Positions 43,125 through 52,576 are shown, counted from the stretch's first letter. The stretch is 64,000 nucleotides of DNA from Acinetobacter sp. ANC 4862 (GCF_004336635.1 NZ_SJXH01000001.1:124001-188000), one strand, 5' to 3'. A program made the numbers and translations. Notes: a model not told the origin generated them from the sequence alone.

Positions 43125-44768
43125 ATGTCTTACCAAACCTCTATTCATTTTGACCCAACTGCATTGCTGATAATAAAAAATGAGGTTGATAACTCAATTA
43201 AACTAGTCGAATCAGCGGTTAGCAGCTTAGCAGAAGATCAAACTTTACCTTTTGGTATTGATGATGCACTGAATCAATTTGAGCAATGTGCCCAGGTACT
43301 GGCGCTGATTGATATGCCCACCTTGGCTAAAATCGCTCAATATTCTGCTGAGTTAATGCGCAAAATCATGGGGAATCCTGCGCAAATTAACACCCAAGAA
43401 GTGATCGCCTTAAGCGAAGGCACCACCATGATGAAGCGCTATATCGAATTCATTTGCTTGCGTGAAGTTAAAATCCCACAATTCTTGCTCGATACACTCA
43501 ATCGTCTGGAAATTGTATTGGGTAAACCTGTTACTCATGAAGGTCAACATATTGAGTCTTTACTTGACTCTATCACTCCTGATTTCCAGCTTCCTAAAGC
43601 CCCCAGCTTAGAGAAATCTAAATATGTGCATCGCTTGTATAAATTGTCTTTAAACAAGCTGATTAAACAGGAAGAAACCGAATTTGATTTACAAGCCATC
43701 AAATTGGTTGGTGCATATTTAGCCGGTCTTGCCGAAAATACCCCAAGTAAGCAATATTGGAATTTGGTGCATGTCGCATTTGAGCAGATTGATCACTTGC
43801 TTCTAAATGACCCGCGTTTGCGTACCTTGGTCAGCATTGAACGCAATATGGCGCAGTACTTCAACACCCCTGATCGTTTCAAGCCAAGCTTGGCCGATTT
43901 AGCCAATATTTTAAGTTTGTGTATTAGCCAAGAAGATCAGACTGCCGAGCATATCCGCAGCCAGCTTAATCTGGGTGAAGACCATCTGACTGATACACAA
44001 TTACAAGTATTCAGCCGTCATCTTTATGGTCCCGATTTTGATACCATGCATACGATTAGCGAACTTGTGACCACTGAAATGACACAAATTCGTAACGACA
44101 TCGAATACAACTATCAAAATATGACCCCGGAAAAAACACGAGAGTTACAAGATAAATTAAGCAGTCTTGCTAATATTTTCAAAGTGCTCAATCTGAATGA
44201 AGCCTTTAATGACTTATCACGCCAAGCAAGTTTGCTCAACAGTGCTGAAGTGCTGAAAGATGAAGGTTTTGCACAACAATTGATGAATTGCATTCTCTCT
44301 GCAATGAATTCAATTGGCGTACTGGAACGTCATCACACCTCCAGCCGTTTACAGCTTCGTGTGCACAACATGAATATCTCTTTAGACCGTTTAGACGAAG
44401 CACATGCTGCTTTGCTCAATGAAGCTAAAGCGGTGATTGAGCTTGCTAGCCAAACCCTAATGCAGTATTTACAAGACAGCAATTTGGCAACTGTAGAAAA
44501 TCTGCCGACCCAATTGCGTGAAATTGGGGGTGCACTCTTGTTCTTAAATGCTGAAGCTGGTCAAACCGCGTTAAAAACAGCAGCAGACTTTATTCAGCAG
44601 CAAATTGAAAGTTCAACAGTGATTAATGCTGAACAAATCAATCACACCCTCGATACTTTAGCCAGTGCCGATATGATGATTGACAATTTAAAATACAAAC
44701 AACCTGTATTGCAGTCGATGTTTAATGTAGCATTGCAAAGTAGCGAAAAACTGAAAACTGTTGCCTAA
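43125..44768 (+). CDS. fimL: FimL-like protein, related to the ChpA N-terminus
   Basis: A 547-residue, mostly alpha-helical soluble protein with no signal peptide or membrane segment. Length and texture, and segments such as DDALNQFEQCAQVLALIDMP, resemble FimL of Pseudomonas, which is homologous to the N-terminal Hpt-like part of the ChpA/PilL histidine kinase and helps control cyclic AMP and twitching motility. No phosphorylatable Hpt His motif is evident to me. AGGAAAGG lies upstream of the ATG. The stop overlaps the nudC start as TAATG. The family assignment is from memory and would need a profile search. Confidence 0.6.
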   Translation: MSYQTSIHFDPTALLIIKNEVDNSIKLVESAVSSLAEDQTLPFGIDDALNQFEQCAQVLALIDMPTLAKIAQYSAELMRKIMGNPAQINTQEVIALSEGTTMMKRYIEFICLREVKIPQFLLDTLNRLEIVLGKPVTHEGQHIESLLDSITPDFQLPKAPSLEKSKYVHRLYKLSLNKLIKQEETEFDLQAIKLVGAYLAGLAENTPSKQYWNLVHVAFEQIDHLLLNDPRLRTLVSIERNMAQYFNTPDRFKPSLADLANILSLCISQEDQTAEHIRSQLNLGEDHLTDTQLQVFSRHLYGPDFDTMHTISELVTTEMTQIRNDIEYNYQNMTPEKTRELQDKLSSLANIFKVLNLNEAFNDLSRQASLLNSAEVLKDEGFAQQLMNCILSAMNSIGVLERHHTSSRLQLRVHNMNISLDRLDEAHAALLNEAKAVIELASQTLMQYLQDSNLATVENLPTQLREIGGALLFLNAEAGQTALKTAADFIQQQIESSTVINAEQINHTLDTLASADMMIDNLKYKQPVLQSMFNVALQSSEKLKTVA

Positions 44769-45541
44769 TGTCTGAATTATCACTTGCTTATATCTTTCAT
44801 CAACATCAACTGTTAGTGGATGAAAATTTTCAACTTCCTCAAGTAGAACGTTTGGCAAGTGATCTTCACTTCAACACGGGGGATCAAGTGATTGCCCGTG
44901 ATCTTCTCGAACACGAGCCTATTCCTCAAGGCTTACAATTGGTTCCTATCCGTCAGTTATTGACGCTTTGGGATACAAGACAATTCGAACAGGCCAGTCG
45001 CGCAATTCAACTTTTAGAATGGCGGCGAAACCATAAATTCTGTAGTCACTGTGGGCATCTAACAGAAGCACATCCAACTGAATATGCCATGATTTGCCCT
45101 GCTTGCCATTATCACCAATATCCGCGAGTACAACCTTGCGTGATTACGGTCATTACCCGTGGTGATGATGAAATTTTGCTGGCTAAAAATGCAAAAAACA
45201 AAAGCAATATGTATGGACTGATTGCCGGTTTTGTCGAAGTTGGAGAAACCTTAGAAGAAGCAGTACGCCGTGAAACTTTTGAGGAAATCGGATTAAAAGT
45301 AAAAAATGTCCAGTATCTTGCCAGCCAACCCTGGCCTTTTCCAAGCAATTTAATGCTCGCTTTCCGCGCTGAATATGCTTCTGGAGAGATAAAACTTCAA
45401 GAAGAAGAAATTAGCGATGCGCAATTTTTTAAATTGGATCAACTGCCCGAAATTCCGTTTAAAGGCAGCATTGCTTACGCCATGATTAAACACATTACCG
45501 AAGGTCATCCTGTTGCAGATGACACCCGTGAATGGTTATAA
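44768..45541 (+). CDS. nudC: NAD(+)/NADH pyrophosphatase, Nudix
   Basis: A 257-residue Nudix hydrolase of NudC type, which splits NAD(H) and removes NAD caps from RNA. It has an N-terminal domain, a four-Cys zinc ribbon (CSHCG..CPACH near residues 94-115) and the Nudix box GFVEVGETLEEAVRRETFEE ending in EEIG near 158-180. The QPWPFP motif that follows is diagnostic of NudC. Its ATG overlaps the stop of the FimL-like gene by one base, so the two are translationally coupled. It ends 1 bp from the convergent hydrolase gene. Confidence 0.95.
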   Translation: MSELSLAYIFHQHQLLVDENFQLPQVERLASDLHFNTGDQVIARDLLEHEPIPQGLQLVPIRQLLTLWDTRQFEQASRAIQLLEWRRNHKFCSHCGHLTEAHPTEYAMICPACHYHQYPRVQPCVITVITRGDDEILLAKNAKNKSNMYGLIAGFVEVGETLEEAVRRETFEEIGLKVKNVQYLASQPWPFPSNLMLAFRAEYASGEIKLQEEEISDAQFFKLDQLPEIPFKGSIAYAMIKHITEGHPVADDTREWL

Positions 45542-45542
45542 A

Positions 45543-46430
45543 CTAGGGTTTTAGGGCTTCATCTAAAGCCGCTAAAATTTGTTTCTTGGTCTGAAAATAG
45601 CGACTAAACAAACTCGAAACCGATCCCATAATGGAAACATGCCCTGTCCCCGGGATGGTAATAATTTGGCTATGATTGCCCTTTTCCTGCAAAATACGAT
45701 GCAAATCAGTTGAATTATTATGACCTACCACTTGATCATTCGATGCCAAAAACAGGTAATGCTTCACCGTGTTTGATTCAATAAAATAATAAGGCATCAC
45801 CTGTTGAAAAGGTACACTCTGATCAAACGCCTCGGCGCATAGTGGATCATCTTTATAATCAAAATGATAAGGTCCAGACAATCCAATAATCGCTTGAATT
45901 TGGGCACGGCAGTGCAAGGTATACGGCTTCGGATGATATAGTGCCGACATGACATTGAATGCACCGGCCGAATGCCCCATCAACACCAGTTTTTCAGTGC
46001 GTATATTCAGTTTGGATTGATGCTGGGTCAGATAGTTTAATGCCAGACTCAGATCGTCAATATAACTGGGGAATACATGTTCGGGTGCCAAATGATAATT
46101 GATCACTGCAACATCATAACCTTCTTTCGCAAAGGCTTCACCGACAAAGCGATAATCTTTTTTATCTCCATGTAACCACGCCCCGCCATGTACAAATACA
46201 ATTAAGGGACGTTGTTCACGTGGTGCTTCAGCAGTAAAAATATCTAAGCGTTGTCGTGCTCTTAAGCCATAAGCAATGTTTTCAACGACCGAATAACCTT
46301 TTTTAGGGGTTAAACGATTCAGTGCATAACTACCAAAATCGTAAAGGCGAAAATCCTTGTAAAACATTTTCACCAATGCGACATTTTGTTCCAGTTTCTT
46401 TTTAACCACTTCAGTTACATTATTGAGCAT
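45543..46430 (-). CDS. Alpha/beta-hydrolase, esterase/lipase-like
   Basis: A 295-residue hydrolase of the BD-FAE/HSL-like class. HGGAWLHGDKKDYR forms the oxyanion hole, GHSAGAF holds the catalytic Ser, and a Gly-His pair near the end (GTGHVSI) supplies the His. No signal peptide is apparent. I use ATG 46428-46430, which overlaps the end of the BON-domain gene by 11 bp; an in-frame TTG at 46457 is possible. It is the last gene of the lpoA-yraN-dolP run. Confidence 0.8.
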   Translation of the reverse strand: MLNNVTEVVKKKLEQNVALVKMFYKDFRLYDFGSYALNRLTPKKGYSVVENIAYGLRARQRLDIFTAEAPREQRPLIVFVHGGAWLHGDKKDYRFVGEAFAKEGYDVAVINYHLAPEHVFPSYIDDLSLALNYLTQHQSKLNIRTEKLVLMGHSAGAFNVMSALYHPKPYTLHCRAQIQAIIGLSGPYHFDYKDDPLCAEAFDQSVPFQQVMPYYFIESNTVKHYLFLASNDQVVGHNNSTDLHRILQEKGNHSQIITIPGTGHVSIMGSVSSLFSRYFQTKKQILAALDEALKP

Positions 46431-47103
46431 TCGTAGGTTCAGCTTGGTCAGGATCAATGGCTATAGGTGTTTGTTCAATCGGTTGTGCAGACACCATAGG
46501 ACTGCTAAAACTTGAAGTCACTGCACGTGATTGCTCAACATTATCAATCAGAGTAATAATTTTAGTCACATTCCCCACTTGCTCAAGCACCTGATTCAGA
46601 TCCGTGATCTCGGCACTATTTAAACGCCCCATCACATATAAAATGCCATCTTCAGTATGAATGCGGACTTTACTATCGGATACCACGACGGCTTTCATAA
46701 TCAGTCCACGCGTGTTGGCGGTGACCGTGGTGTCTTGCATAATGGTAGCATAACCAATTTGGTTGCCCACTTTAATATAATTATGTACCGTTTTGACATC
46801 GCTCATGGCACGTACATTATCTTCAGCCAATTGCTTTAAATGGGCATCTGGCACTTGACCAGTCAACAAAACATTGCCATGAAAACTTTCAATATTCACA
46901 CGAGATTGTTTAAATCGTGCATCTAATTTATATAAATTAATTTTAGCGGTACGTTCTATAGAAGAGTCAATAAACACCTGTCCAAGTGAACGGGCACCAC
47001 TCTCTGTTCCGACTGGGGCTGTTCCTGTGCCACCAGAGATGAAACTTGCACAACCAGATAAACTTGCTACACACAGTAACGTCATTGCAATACGGTTAAA
47101 CAC
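46420..47103 (-). CDS. dolP: DolP-like lipoprotein with two BON domains
   Basis: A 227-residue outer-membrane lipoprotein. The lipobox LSGC lies in the signal peptide (Cys ~18). Two BON domains follow (residues ~50-120 and ~125-195), the architecture of DolP/YraP, which maintains outer-membrane integrity. The C-terminus is a Gln/Pro-rich tail. The start is GTG at 47101-47103, chosen because GGAG lies 10 nt upstream; ATG at residue 7 is the alternative. Position after yraN matches the E. coli order, except that diaA is missing. Confidence 0.85.
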   Translation of the reverse strand: MFNRIAMTLLCVASLSGCASFISGGTGTAPVGTESGARSLGQVFIDSSIERTAKINLYKLDARFKQSRVNIESFHGNVLLTGQVPDAHLKQLAEDNVRAMSDVKTVHNYIKVGNQIGYATIMQDTTVTANTRGLIMKAVVVSDSKVRIHTEDGILYVMGRLNSAEITDLNQVLEQVGNVTKIITLIDNVEQSRAVTSSFSSPMVSAQPIEQTPIAIDPDQAEPTNAQ

Positions 47104-47168
47104 TCAGCAAGACTCCTAATCGTTAATTTCAATTCTATTTTATTTCAGTATTTACGCTCTGATTTTGT

Positions 47169-47600
47169 TCAAAGATTAATAAACTCTTGATCAAAAGTAA
47201 AAGCATTTTCAATCCATTGTTGATCATAAGTGAATTTGGAAAAATCTTGCTGTATTGTTTTTGCAAATTGTTGAAAAAAATCAAAACAAAACACATCAAA
47301 ACGACAATAAAACTGTTGGAATTGTGGATGAGTATTTAAAAAGTATAAGGCAGATTTCATAATCTTCTTTTGTTTAGAGGGTGAAATTGTTTCACATGAT
47401 TGTGCATATTGAGTCGCAGAGCGTGCTTTCACCTCCACAAATATCAATTCCTGATCCTTTTGCACAATCAGATCGATTTCCCCATATCGACAATGATAAT
47501 TCGTGACAATGAGCGCAAAACCTTGAGCTTGTAAAAGTGCTAAGGCCTGTTGTTCCGCCCATTGTCCTAAATTTAAATGAGCTTGCATATTCGTTGCCAT
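47169..47600 (-). CDS. yraN: YraN family (UPF0102) putative endonuclease-like protein
   Basis: A 143-residue protein with the PD-(D/E)XK-like core of UPF0102: GEIDLIVQ and [11 protein letters not shown], where Asp, Glu and Lys line a potential metal site. The cellular role is not settled. The start ATG overlaps the stop of the LpoA-like gene (TAATG), so translation is coupled. A second ATG four codons in is possible. Confidence 0.9.
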   Translation of the reverse strand: MATNMQAHLNLGQWAEQQALALLQAQGFALIVTNYHCRYGEIDLIVQKDQELIFVEVKARSATQYAQSCETISPSKQKKIMKSALYFLNTHPQFQQFYCRFDVFCFDFFQQFAKTIQQDFSKFTYDQQWIENAFTFDQEFINL

Positions 47601-48535
47601 TACAAGGTCTTAATGCCTTTTCTGGTATTTTCATAGCACTGTGGAATACGCTGAATTTGATTATTGCTGATTTTAATCAACCCTGTACGCCCCTCAAACT
47701 CCATACTTTTTAAATTCGGTTCATCTAAATATTGTTGAGCAAGATGCCAGGTATCACTGCCAAAGGCCAATAGTCGTTGATACGGCATGGAAACAGGATG
47801 GTGTTGATAGGCTTTAATTACATCTGACCATCCCGGATCATATAAAGCGGGCGCATCACAAAACCTCGCACCTTTGGGAATCGGTTGATGCTGTTCAATG
47901 GCATTCGCCAATACATAGAGATTTTTATTCGGCAGCTTAGCCAGAGTATTGAGCCATTCATTATTTCCGAGCAGTAATAAACTGCTTTGCTTATTCAACT
48001 TCTTCGGTATTTCCTCGACAACAGTTAAGGGATAATCAATTTGTGAAACTAAAGACATAAGAAAAAGTTCACTGTCAACTTCTGTTCCCGGTTGGCGAAA
48101 AACATAAAATTGCTTAATTTTATCTTTCTGCAATATCTGATTCAGCGCATAAGCATCATCTTTCTTGGATAGACTGAATTGCCAGACATTATCCGATTGA
48201 TCAGTGACTTCATTTAAAGCCAAAACACGGACTTTGGGTTTGCTCTTGCTTAACCCTTCCACCTCATTGCGTGCTAAAGGCCCAATCACCATTTGAGTTT
48301 TTTTATTCACGTTATTTTTTAACAGCTGGACAATTTGTTTTTGATCCGAGTTTACAAATTTAATCGGAGTTTTCTGACCTGATGCTTGATAAGCACTCAT
48401 AAAACCCTGTTTGACACTCAATCCGGCTCGCGCCATAGGACCCGATTCAGGTAAAATGACCAATACTTCGGCTTGTGCGTGGTTAAAAATGCAATACAGC
48501 ATGAAGCCTATTAAATTATTTTTATTATTCAACAT
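47600..48535 (-). CDS. Short LpoA-like penicillin-binding-protein activator
   Basis: A 311-residue protein placed where lpoA sits in E. coli (divergent from rsmI, before yraN). It corresponds to the C-terminal periplasmic-binding-protein-like domain of LpoA/LppC ([33 protein letters not shown]). The N-terminal TPR domain of the E. coli protein (~680 residues) is absent. The signal peptide ends in an Ala-x-Ala site (HAQA) with no lipobox, so it may be soluble in the periplasm rather than lipid-anchored. AAGG lies 8 nt before the ATG. Assignment rests on fold-like segments plus synteny. Confidence 0.75.
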   Translation of the reverse strand: MLNNKNNLIGFMLYCIFNHAQAEVLVILPESGPMARAGLSVKQGFMSAYQASGQKTPIKFVNSDQKQIVQLLKNNVNKKTQMVIGPLARNEVEGLSKSKPKVRVLALNEVTDQSDNVWQFSLSKKDDAYALNQILQKDKIKQFYVFRQPGTEVDSELFLMSLVSQIDYPLTVVEEIPKKLNKQSSLLLLGNNEWLNTLAKLPNKNLYVLANAIEQHQPIPKGARFCDAPALYDPGWSDVIKAYQHHPVSMPYQRLLAFGSDTWHLAQQYLDEPNLKSMEFEGRTGLIKISNNQIQRIPQCYENTRKGIKTL

Positions 48536-48547
48536 TGGAGAAACCTT

Positions 48548-49387
48548 ATGAGTGCTCAGTTATTTGTTGTAGCGACCCCAATTGGGCACTTAGATGACAT
48601 CACTTATCGTGCAATTCATGTTTTGAAGTCTGTAAGTATTATCGCGGCGGAAGATACGCGTACTTCCGCTCAATTATTAAAGCACCATAATATATCAACT
48701 CCACTGACTGCGTGTCATGAGCATAATGAAAGTAACAAAATTGATATATTGATCCAAAGATTGCTGAATGGCGAAGACATGGCCTTGATTAGTGATGCAG
48801 GTACACCGCTGATTAGTGACCCGGGTTTTAAACTGGTTCGTGCCGCGCAAGAGCATAATATTCGCGTGGTTCCTGTACCAGGTGCTTGTGCTGCGATTGC
48901 CGCACTCAGCTCTGTCGGTTTGCCGAGCGACCGTTTTAGTTTTCAAGGCTTTTTGCCTTCGCGTCAATCTCAGCGTCGAATTCAGTTAGAAAAATTAAAA
49001 GATGAAACTCAAACTTTAATTTTTTATGAAGCTCCGCATCGTATTTTAGAGTCAGTGAAAGATATGGCTGATATTTTTGGTGCAGAGCGTCCTGTTGGTT
49101 TTGCCCGTGAAATCACGAAAACTTTTGAAACCATCAAAAAAATGACTTTGGCAGAATTAATTCAATTGATTGAATCTGACCATAACCAGCAAAAAGGCGA
49201 AATTGTTTTAGTCATTGGTGGTGCAACGGTAGAAAAGGATTTAGATCAAGAAAAACTGGATCAATTATTGACGCGTCTATTGCAAGATCTATCGGTAAAA
49301 GCTGCTTCACAATTGGCAGCCGATTTGACAGGCATCAAAAAGAAAGTGGCGTATCAACGTGCTTTGGAACTTACCAATCAAGATTAA
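48548..49387 (+). CDS. rsmI: 16S rRNA (cytidine-1402 2'-O)-methyltransferase
   Basis: A 279-residue SAM enzyme of the tetrapyrrole-methylase fold that methylates the ribose of C1402 in 16S rRNA. Hallmarks: LFVVATPIGHLDDIT at the N-terminus, AAEDTRTSAQLLKHH, LISDAGTPLISDPG and VPVPGACAAIAALS. GGAG is well placed before the ATG. The gene is divergent from the LpoA-like gene with only 12 bp between start codons. Confidence 0.97.
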   Translation: MSAQLFVVATPIGHLDDITYRAIHVLKSVSIIAAEDTRTSAQLLKHHNISTPLTACHEHNESNKIDILIQRLLNGEDMALISDAGTPLISDPGFKLVRAAQEHNIRVVPVPGACAAIAALSSVGLPSDRFSFQGFLPSRQSQRRIQLEKLKDETQTLIFYEAPHRILESVKDMADIFGAERPVGFAREITKTFETIKKMTLAELIQLIESDHNQQKGEIVLVIGGATVEKDLDQEKLDQLLTRLLQDLSVKAASQLAADLTGIKKKVAYQRALELTNQD

Positions 49388-49407
49388 AAATGAGCCAGTA
49401 AAAACTA

Positions 49408-49436
49408 AAAAAGCATCACGTCTGTGATGCTTTTTT
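49408..49436 (+). terminator. Terminator of rsmI, probably bidirectional
   Basis: AAAAAGCATCAC and GTGATGCTTTTT form a 12-bp stem around GTCT, between the convergent rsmI and SutA-like genes. Confidence 0.9.
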
Positions 49437-49468
49437 ATATCCCTTACAAAAACCAAGCAAAGAACTAA

Positions 49469-49717
49469 TTAATCTTTTGCAGATTCATCCGCAGGGACTT
49501 CAGTAATGCGACCACCACGTGCAAGGAACGCAGCAACTTCATCTTCCAAGGCTTGACGCTGTTTAAGTTTAGCAGTCACGGTTAAAGTTTCTGCTTCAGC
49601 CACATCGCCATCAGTTAGCGTAGGTTCACTGTCAGATGCCCCTTTTTCAGCAGCCTTCGCTTCATCCTCATCTACTGCAGTTTCTTCTGCTTCATCGTAG
49701 TCATTCATATCTGTCAT
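49469..49717 (-). CDS. Small acidic SutA-like protein
   Basis: An 82-residue protein with a disordered, very acidic N-terminal half and a helical C-terminal part (AKLKQRQALEDEVAAFLARG, then GRITEV). This arrangement, especially the helix ending in ..FL.RGG.., resembles SutA of Pseudomonas aeruginosa, a small RNA-polymerase-binding regulator active in slow growth. The start is the ATG at 49715-49717, behind a GGGAGAAAGAG purine-rich site. The SutA relation is a reading of short similarity and needs a profile comparison. Confidence 0.6.
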   Translation of the reverse strand: MTDMNDYDEAEETAVDEDEAKAAEKGASDSEPTLTDGDVAEAETLTVTAKLKQRQALEDEVAAFLARGGRITEVPADESAKD

Positions 49718-49893
49718 CTCTCTTTCTCCCCACAAATGACTTCCATAGTTCCAATGTGAATTGGTTTTGAATTAGGAAGAAATTTAGCAATCTCTGATCG
49801 TTTCGCATAGAGTCAAATACAAAAAAATCGTATCTTTTTTAGTCAAAAAAGTAAACTTATATGAATATTTGTACAAAAAGCAGCTCTTCAGTC

Positions 49894-51138
49894 TCAAACT
49901 GCATAACAGGTATCTTTTAAGACCTGTAATCCATTGGCTTGAGACATAAAGGCATCTTTTAAGGCTGCATGTTGCTCCACCTGTTTTAAGCCGAAATTTC
50001 GCGCCCAAACTACAGGGAAAAGTTGTGTGGTTTCCATCCAGCCAATCGCAGACATACTATGCATCATGGCATCATTTTGTCCTTTGCGACGGTGTTCATA
50101 GCGCTGCAAAGTTTGTTCATGTGCCCATACGCCACGCTTTTTGTCATGCAGTAATGCATCACATAAAATGGCAGCATCCAGACAACCAATATTGACCCCT
50201 TGCCCAGCGAGCGGATGAATCACATGCGCGGCATCGCCAATCAGGGCTAAGCCGGCTTTCACATATTGCTGTGCCGCACGTGCTTTAAGCGGAAATTGCG
50301 CCCGTGGTGTTGCCTCTAATACTTCACCCAGCATGTGATGACTTTCACGAGTTAAAAGTGCAGTAAAATCGGCATCATCAAGAGCGGCATATTCTTCGGC
50401 ATAATCGTCAGGCAATGTCCACACAATCGATTGCCAATAGCCGTCTTGTTCCGGCTTTAAACTGGCCATAGGTAAAAATGCCAATGGTCCGGTTTCAAGA
50501 AAAATCTGACGTGCCACATGTTGATGTGGCTGTGCAGTTCGAATGGCGCAAGTTAAACCGGCTTGTTTATAATCGAGGATATCCAGGTCAATAAAAGCTT
50601 GTTCACGGACAAATGAATTTGCGCCATCAGCACCAATTACCAGTTTGGTTTTAAGCTCTATACCATCTGCCAAGTGAATATGCCAGACGCCCACACCTTG
50701 TTCTACGCGTATGACTTTGACTTGAGTACGGTAATCTTGCAGCTGCTCCAGCATTTTTTGCTGAATGGCTAAATTCAAAACACTCGGCTCCACCATCGAA
50801 CCTAAAGTCTGTTCAGCACTGGGAGTATTTTGACTCGCTTGTCCAAAATTGATCTCACCATAACCATTTTTATTCCACACCTGCATGCCGCTATAAGGCA
50901 TCTGACGGGCAAGCTTTTCCCAAACACCCACTGTTTTGAGCAAATGGATGGTGGCTTGGCTAAGTGCTAAAACACGTGGGTTGGCTACGCCTAGCACTTT
51001 GGATTCATCCAAGATGGGTGCAGCATCCAAAACAGTCGCTTGAACTCCACCTTGCGCAAGCAACAATGCGGTTAAACCACCGACTAAACCACCACCGATA
51101 ATGATGACATCTAGCACATCTGACTGATTTAAACTCAT
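49894..51138 (-). CDS. ubiI: FAD-dependent hydroxylase of ubiquinone synthesis (UbiI-like)
   Basis: A 414-residue flavoprotein monooxygenase of the UbiH/UbiI/UbiF family. It has the FAD-binding GGGLVGGLTALLLAQGG, the DG motif VIGADGANSFVR near residue 170 and the second FAD motif LIGDAAHVIHPLAGQGVNIG near 285. By position after pepP and ubiH it corresponds to E. coli ubiI (C5 hydroxylation), but UbiF- or UbiL-like regiospecificity cannot be excluded by reading. The first four bases overlap the ubiH stop (ATGA). Confidence 0.8.
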   Translation of the reverse strand: MSLNQSDVLDVIIIGGGLVGGLTALLLAQGGVQATVLDAAPILDESKVLGVANPRVLALSQATIHLLKTVGVWEKLARQMPYSGMQVWNKNGYGEINFGQASQNTPSAEQTLGSMVEPSVLNLAIQQKMLEQLQDYRTQVKVIRVEQGVGVWHIHLADGIELKTKLVIGADGANSFVREQAFIDLDILDYKQAGLTCAIRTAQPHQHVARQIFLETGPLAFLPMASLKPEQDGYWQSIVWTLPDDYAEEYAALDDADFTALLTRESHHMLGEVLEATPRAQFPLKARAAQQYVKAGLALIGDAAHVIHPLAGQGVNIGCLDAAILCDALLHDKKRGVWAHEQTLQRYEHRRKGQNDAMMHSMSAIGWMETTQLFPVVWARNFGLKQVEQHAALKDAFMSQANGLQVLKDTCYAV

Positions 51139-52343
51139 GCTTTTAGCCCCATTGCGTAATTTGCCACCAATGGTTTAATGCCCGGAATAGTATCAAAAGC
51201 CAGTAATCCGGTATTGCGGATCAGTTTGAGCACCGGGTTTTGGTTACTAAAGCCACGTACCACAGTGTCACAGAACTTGATCACACGCTGTTGATCGGTC
51301 AAGCGTGCCTGCTCATAAGCAAGCAACATGCTTGGCTCGCCAATATCTTCTGATTTGGATAATTGCTCTGTCAGAGAACGCACCAATACATACGCATCAC
51401 GCATGCATAGATTAAAACCCTGCCCTGCAACCGGGTGGATCGTATGTGCCGCATTACCCATCAATACCACACGCCCTACTGCCTGTTTTTCGGCAAGTAC
51501 TTGTGACAATGGGAAACTAAAACGGCGACCAGTTTTTTGGAACTTGCCTGCTCGATCACCATAGGTTTCTTGTAAGGCATCTAGGAAATGCTGATCATTT
51601 TCTTCACCTAACCATTCACCTTCAGTTCCTTTTTTCACTGGCCAAACCACGGAACGGCGGTATTCGCCCGGCAACGGTAACAGTGCTAAAGGCCCAAGCG
51701 GACTAAAACGCTCAAAACCGACATGGTTGTGTGGTTTTGAGGTTTGCACTGTGGTGACAATCGCGACTTGATCATAATCATGTTCATCTGCACCAATGCC
51801 CAAAGCTTTACGGCAGAATGAATCACGACCATCAGCAGCGATCACCAGTTTGGATTGTAAAGATAAGATTTCTTCACTGCGTACAGCTTCAATATGAGCT
51901 TGATCAGCATCTTGCGTTAGTGAAGTGACTTGTACACCATCAATCAACTCAATAAGCGGCTGTTTTCTAACTTCCGTGAGAAGTACACGGCCGAGCCAGG
52001 CATTTTCAATCACCTGTCCAAAGCTTTCGACTTTTTCTTGTTCTGCTTTTAGTCGTGCCTTACCAAAGCTGCCTTGCTCTGTAATATGTACCTCAAGAAT
52101 TGGCGTTGCATGTTCTTGTAAGGCATTCCACAAACCGAGTTCTTGATAAATCTGTACCGTGCGACGAGACAAGGCGCTATTTCGTGCATCAAAACTGGAG
52201 TGATAAGGTGCAAGATTGGCATCATCATAATTTGGATATTTTATAGCTTCGAGCAGCTTCACCCCAATGTTTGCCTTAGCTAACATTAAGGCTAAACTTA
52301 GCCCGACCATACCACCGCCTACGATGATCACTTCTTGCTGCAT
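51135..52343 (-). CDS. ubiH: 2-octaprenyl-6-methoxyphenol hydroxylase
   Basis: A 402-residue FAD monooxygenase for C1 hydroxylation of the ubiquinone ring. It has IIVGGGMVGLSLALMLAKA, the UbiH-typical HITEQGSFGKARL and VIENAWLGRVLL segments, AADGRDSFCRKALG, and LMGNAAHTIHPVAGQGFN. AAAGGATC lies upstream of the ATG. It is followed by ubiI with a 4-bp overlap. Unlike E. coli, a DUF378 gene with its own terminator separates it from pepP, so ubiH needs its own promoter in 52344-52548. Confidence 0.9.
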   Translation of the reverse strand: MQQEVIIVGGGMVGLSLALMLAKANIGVKLLEAIKYPNYDDANLAPYHSSFDARNSALSRRTVQIYQELGLWNALQEHATPILEVHITEQGSFGKARLKAEQEKVESFGQVIENAWLGRVLLTEVRKQPLIELIDGVQVTSLTQDADQAHIEAVRSEEILSLQSKLVIAADGRDSFCRKALGIGADEHDYDQVAIVTTVQTSKPHNHVGFERFSPLGPLALLPLPGEYRRSVVWPVKKGTEGEWLGEENDQHFLDALQETYGDRAGKFQKTGRRFSFPLSQVLAEKQAVGRVVLMGNAAHTIHPVAGQGFNLCMRDAYVLVRSLTEQLSKSEDIGEPSMLLAYEQARLTDQQRVIKFCDTVVRGFSNQNPVLKLIRNTGLLAFDTIPGIKPLVANYAMGLKA

Positions 52344-52548
52344 GCTTTGATCCTTTTATGTCGTATCTACAAGGTTTAGATACTTATAATCATGATGGAT
52401 TTTATATTACATCAAAGATTTTCATTTTTATAATGAATTAGCGCTTCGCTTGCGGGTGAAATTAAAGTGTGGGTAAATTTCGGCTATATAACTTTAGCTC
52501 TCGAGATAAAATGATCAACAGCAATATATAAATTCCACCTCTTCTCAT

Positions 52549-52576
52549 AAAAAACGGAGCTTAAGCTCCGTTTTTT
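52549..52576 (-). terminator. Terminator of the DUF378 gene
   Basis: AAAAAACGGAGC and GCTCCGTTTTTT form a 12-bp stem around TTAA, 63 bp after the DUF378 stop. The rest of the gap to ubiH shows nothing beyond A+T-rich sequence. Confidence 0.85.
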
